A DNA stretch of 13,398 bases from JALZCH01 sp036400075 (GTDB lineage Bacteria > Acidobacteriota > Blastocatellia > Pyrinomonadales > Pyrinomonadaceae), in assembly GCA_036400075.1 (NCBI GenBank), contig DASWLV010000108.1, forward strand, positions 1-13,398, given 5' to 3'. A program made the position numbers and the translations under genes. Positions 1-6,540 of the stretch are shown here, in pieces (the stretch's first letter is position 1; the number at the start of each line of letters is the position of its first letter). Under the pieces are notes generated by a model, which searched no databases, was not told where the DNA came from, and worked only from the letters and a program-made list of their open reading frames with translations.

Positions 1-3000
1 GATTTGCCGACGGTTTCCGTGTCAACCAATAATCCGGGTGCCGCGCCGGAACAAATGGAAACGGAAGTCACGGATATTATCGAGGGCGCGGTAAACACCG
101 TTCCGGGCATTGACGAAATGCGTTCGAACTCATCGTCTGGACGGTCGAACGTAACGCTGACGTTTAATCTCGAAAAAGACCCGGATCAGGCTTATCAGGA
201 AATTCAGCAAAAACTGAGCGGCATCGTCAATCGTCTGCCCGAAACAGCCGATCCGCCCGTCGTTCGCAAAGCCGATCCCGATTCGCAGCCGGTTTTGATT
301 TACGCCATCAGCGCGCCGCGAAATTTGGTCGAGCTGACGAAAATCGTTCAAAACCAGATTCAGGAGCGAATTGAAAACGCAGAAGGCGTCGGCGAAGTCC
401 AGATTTTCGGCGGACGCCAGCGCGAAATAAAAATTTACATCAATCCCGACCGCCTGCGCGCCTACAATCTTTCGGTGACGGAAGTTTCCAACGCCGTGCG
501 CGCGCAAAATCAGGAATTGCCCGGCGGCTCGGTAAACGAAGGAGCGCGCACGCTGGGGTTGAGAACGCTCAGCAAAATCACCGACGTTAAGCAATTTAAC
601 GAAATTGTTATCACAACCAGAAACGGTTTTCCGATCAAAGTCAGCGACATCGGGCGCGTCGAGGACGGCGGCGTCGAGCCGCAGACAGCCGCTTCGCTCA
701 ACGGCGTCCAATCTCTTTCGCTCGCCATTCGCAAACAATCCGGTTCAAACACGGTTGCGCTGATTGAAGGCGTCAAGCAGAGAATGGCGGAAATTCAGCC
801 GACTTTGCCGCCGGATTTGAAAGTCGCCGTTTCGCGCGACCAATCGGAATTTATCATCAACAGCTTGCACGCCATCGAAGAACATCTTGTTTTAGGCGGT
901 TTGTTTGCGGCAATTATCGTTTTTCTGTTTTTGTGGAATTTCCGTACGACGATTATCGCGGCGCTGGCGATTCCGGTTTCGATTATCGCGGCTTTCGCTT
1001 TGATTGCGGCTTTCGGTTATTCGCTCAATCAAATGACGATGCTCGCGCTGACCTTGATGGTCGGAATCGTGATTGACGACGCGATTGTCGTTTTGGAAAA
1101 CATTTACCGCTTTGTTGAAGAAAAGGGAATGAACCCGTTTCAAGCAGCAATCGAAGGAACCCGTGAAATCGGTCTCGCTGTTCTGGCGACGACTTTGAGC
1201 TTGCTCGCAGTGTTTATCCCGGTCGGTTTTATGAGCGGAATCGTCGGCAGGTTTATGTCATCGTTCGGTTTGACGAGCGCGGCTGCAATCGCCGTTTCGC
1301 TGATTGTTTCATTTACTTTAACGCCGATGCTCGCCGCGCGTTGGATTAAACACAAAAAGCCAGCCGAAGGTTTTAATCCCGAAGACCTAAATACTGAAAC
1401 TTTAGCCGATAACGAACAACGAACGACGAGCGAAGGACACGATTCAAAACAATCGTGGTTTTACAGCAAAATTGACCGCGTTTATACGTGGCTGCTGCGG
1501 CTCTCGATGCGTTTTCGCTGGGCTGTCGTTGGTTTGTGCATCATCGCCGTCGCTTCGATTTATCCGCTCTACAAAATGGTCGGGATGAGCTTTTTGCCGG
1601 ACGAAGACGAATCCGCTTTCAGCGTTAATTTGCGCGGTCCGCAAGGAACGAGCTTAGCGGCTACGCAAAGCATTCTCGAACGCATTGCGCGCGACCTCCG
1701 CGATCAGCTTCCGGGCGTGCAAAACACTCTGGTGCAAGTCGGCGGTTTCGGCGGCGGCTCTACGAATACCGGCTCGGTCAACGTCAGCTTAAAGCCCGTC
1801 GCCGACCGCAAATTCTCGCAAGCCGAATTGATTAATCGAACGCGCGGAATCGTCAAGAAATATAATTCAAAAGATTACAGAGTTAATGCCTCGGGTTCGT
1901 CTTCAATCGGAAACAGTTTGGGTTTAGGGCGCGGCGGTTCGGGTATCGGATATTTTATCGCGGGACCTGATATGGACAAGCTCGACGAATATTCAAACCT
2001 GCTGGTCGAAAAGCTGCGCGGCGACGAAACTTTCCGCGACGCCGACCGCTCGCTCGAACTCGGCAGCCCCGAAATTCGTGTCCAAATTGATCGCGTTAAA
2101 GCGGCTGATTTGGGCGTCGAAGCGGGTGATGTCGCGCAAGCCGTCAACGTTCTTTCCGCCGGTCAACGCGTAACTACCTTTAACGAAGGCTCAGACCAAT
2201 TCGACGTTTTAATTCAGGCGGACGAACAATATCGCCGGACGCGCGACAGTTTGCAGTATTTTACGGTCGCTTCTTCAAAAGGCGGAACAGTCGGTCTGGA
2301 AAAGCTCGTCCGGTTGGAAGAAGGCTTGAGTCCGGCTTCGATTAACCGTTTGAACCGACAGCGACAGGTCACGATTTCAGCGAGCTTGCCGCCGAACGCT
2401 TCGGAAGCCGACGCGCTTGCAAAGCTTGAGCAGCACGCCGCGTCGCTCAATATGCCGCTCGAATATCGAACGGGCGTGACCGGGCAATCAAAAGAGCTAC
2501 AGCGAGCTTACGAATCTTTTATGCTCGCGTTTTTGCTTTCATTCGTCTTTATGTATTTGATTTTGGCGGCGCAGTTTGAATCGTTCATTCACCCGATTAC
2601 AATTTTGATTACCTTGCCGCTTTCGGTTCCGTTTGCGCTTCTTTCGACGCTCATCGCCGGACAAACTTTGAATATTTTCTCGGCTCTCGGAATCCTGCTG
2701 CTATTCGGAATCGTCAAGAAAAACGCGATTTTGCAGATAGACCATACAAATGGTTTGCGCGCTAAAGGAATGGAGCGTTACGACGCGATTATACAAGGCA
2801 ACCGCGACCGTTTGCGTCCGATTTTGATGACTACCATTGCGCTCGTTGCCGGTATGATTCCGCTGATTTTGGGAAGCGGTGCGGGCGCGGCGACAAATCG
2901 TTCAATCGGAATCCTGGTCGTCGGCGGTCAATCGCTTTGTTTGCTGCTGACTCTGCTTGCAGTACCGGTGTTTTATTCGCTCTTTGACGATGCGATTGAA

Positions 3001-3177
3001 TCATCAATTTGGGGACGCATCGGCAATCGTTACGACAATTTCAAAAACAACAATGTGCGCCCGGTTTACGAGCGCGTTGCCGGCAGTTTTTCAGGCATTT
3101 TCACCCGGAATCGAAAGAAAAAAGCCGAATCCGGTTTGAATAAGGAAGGCTATGCAGATCAGACCTCTGGAGAATAA
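1..3177 (+). CDS. RND-family efflux transporter permease, 5'-truncated by window edge
   Basis: Proton-driven inner-membrane pump of a tripartite efflux system. The frame is open from base 1, and the first visible residues (DLPTVSVSTNNPGA) match the start of the porter domain, so about 40 residues including TM1 lie upstream; the TTG at base 4 is not a start. 1058 codons are visible. From codon 1, the first porter domain runs to about residue 290 and TM2-TM6 lie at about 296-447. TM4 carries the adjacent aspartates D359-D360 in GIVIDDAIVVLENIYR, equivalent to the AcrB proton-relay pair. A charged cytoplasmic linker (about 450-490) leads to TM7 (about 505-528), a second porter domain, and TM8-TM12 from about 840. 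TM10 contains KKNAI, with K907 matching AcrB K940. The overall look is HAE-1 (MdtB/AcrB-like), but the substrate cannot be read. The end overlaps the TolC-family frame by 26 bases, suggesting coupled expression; the adaptor gene is expected upstream. Confidence 0.95.
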   Translation, partial: DLPTVSVSTNNPGAAPEQMETEVTDIIEGAVNTVPGIDEMRSNSSSGRSNVTLTFNLEKDPDQAYQEIQQKLSGIVNRLPETADPPVVRKADPDSQPVLIYAISAPRNLVELTKIVQNQIQERIENAEGVGEVQIFGGRQREIKIYINPDRLRAYNLSVTEVSNAVRAQNQELPGGSVNEGARTLGLRTLSKITDVKQFNEIVITTRNGFPIKVSDIGRVEDGGVEPQTAASLNGVQSLSLAIRKQSGSNTVALIEGVKQRMAEIQPTLPPDLKVAVSRDQSEFIINSLHAIEEHLVLGGLFAAIIVFLFLWNFRTTIIAALAIPVSIIAAFALIAAFGYSLNQMTMLALTLMVGIVIDDAIVVLENIYRFVEEKGMNPFQAAIEGTREIGLAVLATTLSLLAVFIPVGFMSGIVGRFMSSFGLTSAAAIAVSLIVSFTLTPMLAARWIKHKKPAEGFNPEDLNTETLADNEQRTTSEGHDSKQSWFYSKIDRVYTWLLRLSMRFRWAVVGLCIIAVASIYPLYKMVGMSFLPDEDESAFSVNLRGPQGTSLAATQSILERIARDLRDQLPGVQNTLVQVGGFGGGSTNTGSVNVSLKPVADRKFSQAELINRTRGIVKKYNSKDYRVNASGSSSIGNSLGLGRGGSGIGYFIAGPDMDKLDEYSNLLVEKLRGDETFRDADRSLELGSPEIRVQIDRVKAADLGVEAGDVAQAVNVLSAGQRVTTFNEGSDQFDVLIQADEQYRRTRDSLQYFTVASSKGGTVGLEKLVRLEEGLSPASINRLNRQRQVTISASLPPNASEADALAKLEQHAASLNMPLEYRTGVTGQSKELQRAYESFMLAFLLSFVFMYLILAAQFESFIHPITILITLPLSVPFALLSTLIAGQTLNIFSALGILLLFGIVKKNAILQIDHTNGLRAKGMERYDAIIQGNRDRLRPILMTTIALVAGMIPLILGSGAGAATNRSIGILVVGGQSLCLLLTLLAVPVFYSLFDDAIESSIWGRIGNRYDNFKNNNVRPVYERVAGSFSGIFTRNRKKKAESGLNKEGYADQTSGE
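3142..3151 (+). promoter_or_regulatory. Shine-Dalgarno before the upstream TolC-family start
   Basis: AAGGAAGG lies just before ATG 3152, inside the last codons of the pump gene. It supports translational coupling at 3152, in conflict with the downstream position of the signal peptide. Confidence 0.55.
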
Positions 3178-5425
3178 ATTGATCAAAAGCAAAACCAAGT
3201 TTTTGTCGCCGAAGGCGACGAACATTAAAGCCCAGCGAGAATCGCTGGGTCAGACACCGGAAATGCATCCGCTCGCTGAAGGCGAGCAACAACGGGTGAT
3301 TTGTTCGACGCCTTCAGCGTCGGAACGTTCACTGGCAACGAGCGTAGGGACGCGCTCATTACATTCGCTTTCCCTACGCTATATTGTCGGTCGCCTTTGG
3401 CGACAAAAACAACGTTTGCGTCAGCTAAGCTTGATTGTTTCGTTGTGCTGTTTTCTTTCGGTGATTGCCGCGGCGCAAAACCCGCCGAATCCGCCGCAGC
3501 CAAATCCGGCGAATACGCCGCCTGCGACACAGCCGCAAAATCCGAATCAACAGCAGCCGACGAACACCGAGCCGCAGCCCGGAGTGCGCCAACAGCCGCC
3601 GAGCATACCGCAACAACAACAGCCGCAAACGCAAATTCCGGCGCAGACAAATCAGCCGAACACGCAGCCGAACGCCGCTCCGCAGACGGGACAGCCGCCG
3701 GTTTCCGGCGTGCCGCAAACACCGGCAAGCAATGTCGGCGTTTCGTCGGGAATCGCGCCGACGGATTTGCCTGCCGATCCGCCGCCGATTGCGCCGAATT
3801 TTGAAGCTCCGGCGCGTCCGCTGCCTTCGGCTGAAAGAGTCGGCGTTGACATCGCCAATCAGTTGCCGCTCTCGCTCGAAGAGGCGATTTCGCTTGCTTT
3901 GACAAACAATAACGACATTGATTCGGCGCAAATCGAAGTCAGAATCGCCGAATTTAATCTGCGCGGCGCGCGGGGCGTTTACGACCCGGTTTTATCTTCG
4001 GAAAGTTATTACGAACGCCGTACGACTCCGAGCGCATCAACTATCGGCGGCGCGGGAGCGAGCGGTTCTGTCACGCAATCGGACATCACCGGCGCGTTTG
4101 GCTTGCGCGGCTTTACGCCGTTTGCGGGCGGTTCTTACGCGGCTGATTTTACGAACACCCGGCTGACGACAAGCAACCAGAACGCGACGCTCAACCCGCA
4201 ATATCCGACCGCGTTGACTTTGGGTTACACGCAGCCGCTCTGGCGCGGTTTGCGTTTTGACAACAACCGACGCCAAATCGCCATCGCCAAGAAAAATCTG
4301 AGCTTAACCGATGCTCAATTTCGCCAGCGCGCGATTGACGTGATCGCACAGGTTCAACAGGCGTATTGGGATTTGACTTTTTCGCTGAGAAATTTACAGG
4401 TGCAGATTGATGCCGTCAAACAGGCGCGGCAGCAGCTTGAAAGCAATCAGCGGCTCGTCGCCAAAGGAGCGCTTGCGCCGATTGAGATTATCGCCGCGAC
4501 AACGCAGGTGACTACTTTTGAGCAAAACGTTTACACCGCGCAGGAACAGGTAACGCGCGCCGAAAACACTCTGAAAACGCTGATGCTGAAAGAGCGAAGC
4601 TCGGAAATCTGGTCGCGCCCGCTAACGCCGATTTCAGAAATTGATCTCGACCCGCCGCGCGTTGATCTCGTCGCGGCAGTTGACGATGCTCTCAAAAATC
4701 GTCCTGAAATCGCGCAACTGACGACCAGCTCGGAAATAAACGAAATAGACGCGCGCTATTTCCGCGATCAAATCAAACCGCAAATTGATCTCGTCGGGAC
4801 TTATACGGCAAGCGGTTTAGCCGGCGCGAGAAATCCGGCGAGACCGAACGCCAATCCGCCGGAAAATCTCGTCGGCGGTTATTTCAATTCGCTCGGAAAT
4901 TTACTCGGTCAGGATTTCCCGACCTATCGAGCCGGAGTCGTCATTTCGCTCCCGCTCAAAAATCGCACGGCGGAAGCAAATCTGGGGCGGACGCTGGCGG
5001 AAGGCGGTCAAATCCGCAATCAGCGGCTTCAGCAGGAGCAAATCATCCAAGCCGACGTGCGAAACTCGGTTCAGTCACTGCGCTCTGCGGAAGCCAGACT
5101 GCAATCTGCGGCGGCGGCGCGCGATTCGGCGGAAAAACAATTTGAAAGCGAACAGCGACAATTTCGCGCCGGAACGACGACTTTTTATTTAGTTTTGCAG
5201 CGTCAAACCGAATTGCTCGCCGCGCGCGGGCGCGAGCTGCAAGCGCAGACAGATTTGAACAAAGCTATTTCCACATTTCAACGCGCGACCGGCACGACGC
5301 TTTCGGCAAACAACGTTTCCGTTAAAGACGGCGCGCTTGACAATAAGCTCGTTTTTCAACCGATTACCGCGTTCAAATTCAGCGCGGTCGGCAGTTTGGT
5401 CGAAAAGAAAGCGGAAGAGAAGTAA
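3152..5425 (+). CDS. TolC-family outer-membrane efflux channel; start uncertain
   Basis: Outer-membrane exit duct for the RND pump encoded just upstream. Two outer-membrane efflux repeats are visible: about 239-490 (beginning LPLSLEEAISLAL) and about 515-735, each with long helices rich in Gln, Ala and Arg. The annotated ATG has a good ribosome site (AAGGA at 3142-3146, five bases before it) and overlaps the pump gene. Its first ~88 codons, however, run through a palindrome-rich element and do not look like protein, while a convincing signal peptide begins only near codon 89 (LSLIVSLCCFLSVIAAAQ, cleavage before Q109; no lipobox). In-frame alternatives are ATG 3263, GTG 3296 and TTG 3416. TTG 3416 would begin the signal peptide directly but has no ribosome site. 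After the signal comes about 100 residues rich in Pro, Gln and Asn (about 109-215), which makes the protein much longer than a typical TolC (about 450-500). Function class is sure; the start is not. Confidence 0.9.
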   Translation: MQIRPLENKLIKSKTKFLSPKATNIKAQRESLGQTPEMHPLAEGEQQRVICSTPSASERSLATSVGTRSLHSLSLRYIVGRLWRQKQRLRQLSLIVSLCCFLSVIAAAQNPPNPPQPNPANTPPATQPQNPNQQQPTNTEPQPGVRQQPPSIPQQQQPQTQIPAQTNQPNTQPNAAPQTGQPPVSGVPQTPASNVGVSSGIAPTDLPADPPPIAPNFEAPARPLPSAERVGVDIANQLPLSLEEAISLALTNNNDIDSAQIEVRIAEFNLRGARGVYDPVLSSESYYERRTTPSASTIGGAGASGSVTQSDITGAFGLRGFTPFAGGSYAADFTNTRLTTSNQNATLNPQYPTALTLGYTQPLWRGLRFDNNRRQIAIAKKNLSLTDAQFRQRAIDVIAQVQQAYWDLTFSLRNLQVQIDAVKQARQQLESNQRLVAKGALAPIEIIAATTQVTTFEQNVYTAQEQVTRAENTLKTLMLKERSSEIWSRPLTPISEIDLDPPRVDLVAAVDDALKNRPEIAQLTTSSEINEIDARYFRDQIKPQIDLVGTYTASGLAGARNPARPNANPPENLVGGYFNSLGNLLGQDFPTYRAGVVISLPLKNRTAEANLGRTLAEGGQIRNQRLQQEQIIQADVRNSVQSLRSAEARLQSAAAARDSAEKQFESEQRQFRAGTTTFYLVLQRQTELLAARGRELQAQTDLNKAISTFQRATGTTLSANNVSVKDGALDNKLVFQPITAFKFSAVGSLVEKKAEEK
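3199..3410. repeat. Palindrome-rich element with 21-bp terminal inverted repeats (MITE-like)
   Basis: The left end (3199-3219) and right end (3390-3410) are inverted copies of each other at 20 of 21 positions, and each is itself a hairpin (GTCGCC-GAA-GGCGAC and GTCGCC-TTT-GGCGAC). Between them are four more hairpins: 3231-3249 (perfect 8-bp stem, GAA loop), 3271-3287 (6-7 bp), 3306-3322 (6 bp, CTTCA loop) and 3341-3380 (perfect 10-bp arms AGCGTAGGGA/TCCCTACGCT around 20 bases). The 212-bp unit ends six bases before TTG 3416, just ahead of the signal-peptide codons of the TolC-family gene. No transposase is encoded, and I see no clear target-site duplication. It may be a non-autonomous mobile element or a cluster of small palindromic repeats. 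Confidence 0.7.
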
Positions 5426-5429
5426 ATAG

Positions 5430-5445
5430 CATCGCGCTGGCGATG
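5430..5445. repeat. Short hairpin just after the TolC-family stop codon
   Basis: CATCGC and GCGATG form a 6-bp stem with loop GCTG, four bases after the stop. No T tract follows, so it is a poor intrinsic terminator. It resembles the other small GC-rich hairpins nearby. Confidence 0.5.
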
Positions 5446-5448
5446 AAA

Positions 5449-5600
5449 TGAATTTAGCCGTGTGCTTTAGCGCACGGATTAGAAAGCATAACAATCAGCG
5501 TCGCGTCAGCGACGATTGAAAATACGCAAATATTCAATCGTCGCTGACGCGACACTATTTTGTTTCACTAACCGTGCGCTAAAGCACACGGCTAAATTCA
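5449..5600. repeat. Nested inverted-repeat element
   Basis: The outer arms 5449-5482 and 5568-5600 are reverse complements except for one extra base. Each contains its own 8-bp hairpin with a 4-base loop (5458-5477 and 5572-5591). The inner arms 5500-5520 and 5533-5553 are perfect 21-bp inverted copies separated by 12 bases, and each includes a GTCGC/GCGAC-type mini-hairpin. The whole could fold as one long stem in RNA or a cruciform in DNA. It lies between the TolC-family gene and clpP and encodes nothing convincing. Confidence 0.85.
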
Positions 5601-5619
5601 ATCGTGTCGCTGACGCGAC
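5596..5619. repeat. Third copy of the inner palindrome unit
   Basis: This is a direct copy of 5532-5553 with two extra bases: ATTCAATCG, then TG, then TCGCTGACGCGAC. It overlaps the end of the outer right arm of the nested element, suggesting repeated local duplication of the unit. Confidence 0.7.
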
Positions 5620-5718
5620 GCGCGATATAAATTTAATTGTTTCTCCTTCTGCGCGGAGCTTTGCGTCTTTGCGAATAGTAAAAAATAAAAACTTCAAGAA
5701 AAACTTTAACGCCGCGAT

Positions 5719-5746
5719 TTGAGTTTTTCGGCTGACGTTGTAGAAT
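5719..5746 (+). promoter_or_regulatory. Candidate sigma70-type promoter for clpP
   Basis: TTGAGT (5719-5724), a 16-base spacer and TAGAAT (5741-5746) lie about 65 bases before the clpP ATG. A small hairpin (5761-5766 with 5772-5777, GCGGCA/TGCCGC) would be in the leader. The match is imperfect and the call rests on sequence alone. No heat-shock operator such as CIRCE is visible. Confidence 0.35.
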
Positions 5747-5811
5747 CTCTCACAGACAAAGCGGCACGGGCTGCCGCGTTTGTCCAAAATCTTTTTTCTG
5801 GAAGAGAAGTT

Positions 5812-6396
5812 ATGGCATTAGTTCCAATGGTAGTCGAACAAACCTCGCGCGGCGAGCGTGCGTTCGATATTTACTCGCGTCTCTTAAAAGACAGCATTAT
5901 TTTTTTAGGCACGCCGATTGACGATATGATTGCGAATTTGATTGTCGCGCAATTATTGTTTCTCGAAGCGGAAGACCCGGAACGCGACATCAATATTTAT
6001 GTCAACAGTCCGGGCGGCTCGATTACGGCGGGAATGGCAATTTACGACACGATGCAGTTTATTAAAAACGACGTAACGACAATCTGCGTCGGGCAATGCG
6101 CTTCGATGGGCGCTTTGATTCTGGCAGCGGGAGCAAAGGGCAAGCGGTTTGCTCTGCCGAACTCGCGCATTTTAATTCACCAACCGTCGGGCGGCGTGCA
6201 AGGTCAAGCCACCGACGTTCGCATTATGGCGGAAGAAATTTTGCGAATGCGGGAAATGACTTCGCGCATTCTGGCGCACCACACGGGACAACCGTTTGAA
6301 CAGGTCGAGCTTGACGTTGAGCGCGACCGTATTATGTCCGCCCGCCAAGCCAAAGAATACGGCTTGGTTGACGAAGTTATCGAACACAGAGAATAG
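5812..6396 (+). CDS. clpP: ATP-dependent Clp protease proteolytic subunit ClpP
   Basis: Serine peptidase that forms the double-heptamer barrel of ClpXP and degrades unfolded or tagged cytosolic proteins fed by ClpX. Starting at ATG 5812 (purine-rich GGAAGAGAAG at 5800-5809) gives 194 residues, the normal family length. The catalytic triad is complete: S98 in GQCASMGA, H123 in LIHQPSGG and D172 in VERDRIMSA, exactly at the numbers used for Bacillus/Staphylococcus ClpP. The handle region and the C-terminal YGLVDEVIEHRE are typical. The frame stays open upstream to a TTG at 5719, but those 31 codons do not resemble ClpP and overlap a promoter-like sequence, so I reject that start. clpX follows after 144 bases of repeat-filled spacer, probably in the same transcript. 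Trigger factor, often adjacent in other bacteria, is absent here. Confidence 0.97.
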   Translation: MALVPMVVEQTSRGERAFDIYSRLLKDSIIFLGTPIDDMIANLIVAQLLFLEAEDPERDINIYVNSPGGSITAGMAIYDTMQFIKNDVTTICVGQCASMGALILAAGAKGKRFALPNSRILIHQPSGGVQGQATDVRIMAEEILRMREMTSRILAHHTGQPFEQVELDVERDRIMSARQAKEYGLVDEVIEHRE

Positions 6397-6397
6397 C

Positions 6398-6425
6398 AAT
6401 TACGAATTACGAATTACGAATTACG
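6398..6425 (+). repeat. AATTACG heptamer array, left arm (4 perfect units)
   Basis: Four perfect tandem copies of AATTACG begin two bases after the clpP stop codon. They are the inverted complement of the units at 6456-6469 and 6506-6533. Confidence 0.95.
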
Positions 6426-6455
6426 AATGTCGGAATTAACTTTAAATTCGATTGA

Positions 6456-6469
6456 CGTAATTCGTAATT
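6456..6469 (-). repeat. Inverted heptamer units, middle pair
   Basis: Two copies of CGTAATT, the reverse complement of the left-arm unit. They could pair with part of the left array in place of the right array. Confidence 0.9.
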
Positions 6470-6505
6470 CCGGTTCGTCGCTGCTCCACGCCTCGCGCTT
6501 AAATT

Positions 6506-6533
6506 CGTAATTCATAATTCGTAATTCGTAATT
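6506..6533 (-). repeat. CGTAATT heptamer array, right arm (4 units, one variant)
   Basis: Four tandem units of CGTAATT, the second being CATAATT, are complementary to the left array at 27 of 28 positions. The array ends seven bases before the clpX ATG, so no room remains for a normal ribosome site. Confidence 0.95.
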
Positions 6534-6540
6534 GAATACT

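Noticed and set aside
3225..3905. Long minus-strand frame of 226 codons and several plus-strand frames opposite or beside the TolC-family 5' region
   Set aside because: The region is GC-skewed repeats and Pro/Gln-coding sequence that leaves other frames open. The translations are Arg/Ala-rich with no family features, while the TolC frame has clear domains.
5659..5674. Two tandem CTTTGCGT-like octamers
   Set aside because: Only two imperfect copies are present and no structure or function can be supported; similar motifs are common in spacers of many genomes.
5516..5722. Small plus-strand frame of 68 codons between the TolC-family gene and clpP
   Set aside because: It is a translation of the inverted-repeat element and an AT-rich spacer; it has no ribosome site and the same kind of peptide arises on the other strand from the inverted copy.
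5719..5811. Upstream TTG start giving ClpP 31 extra residues
   Set aside because: The extra residues do not match ClpP, ATG 5812 has a ribosome site, and this start places the catalytic residues at the standard S98/H123/D172 positions.
6398..6533. Possible CRISPR-like array
   Set aside because: Units are 7 bases with no spacers, occur in both orientations and have no cas genes nearby.
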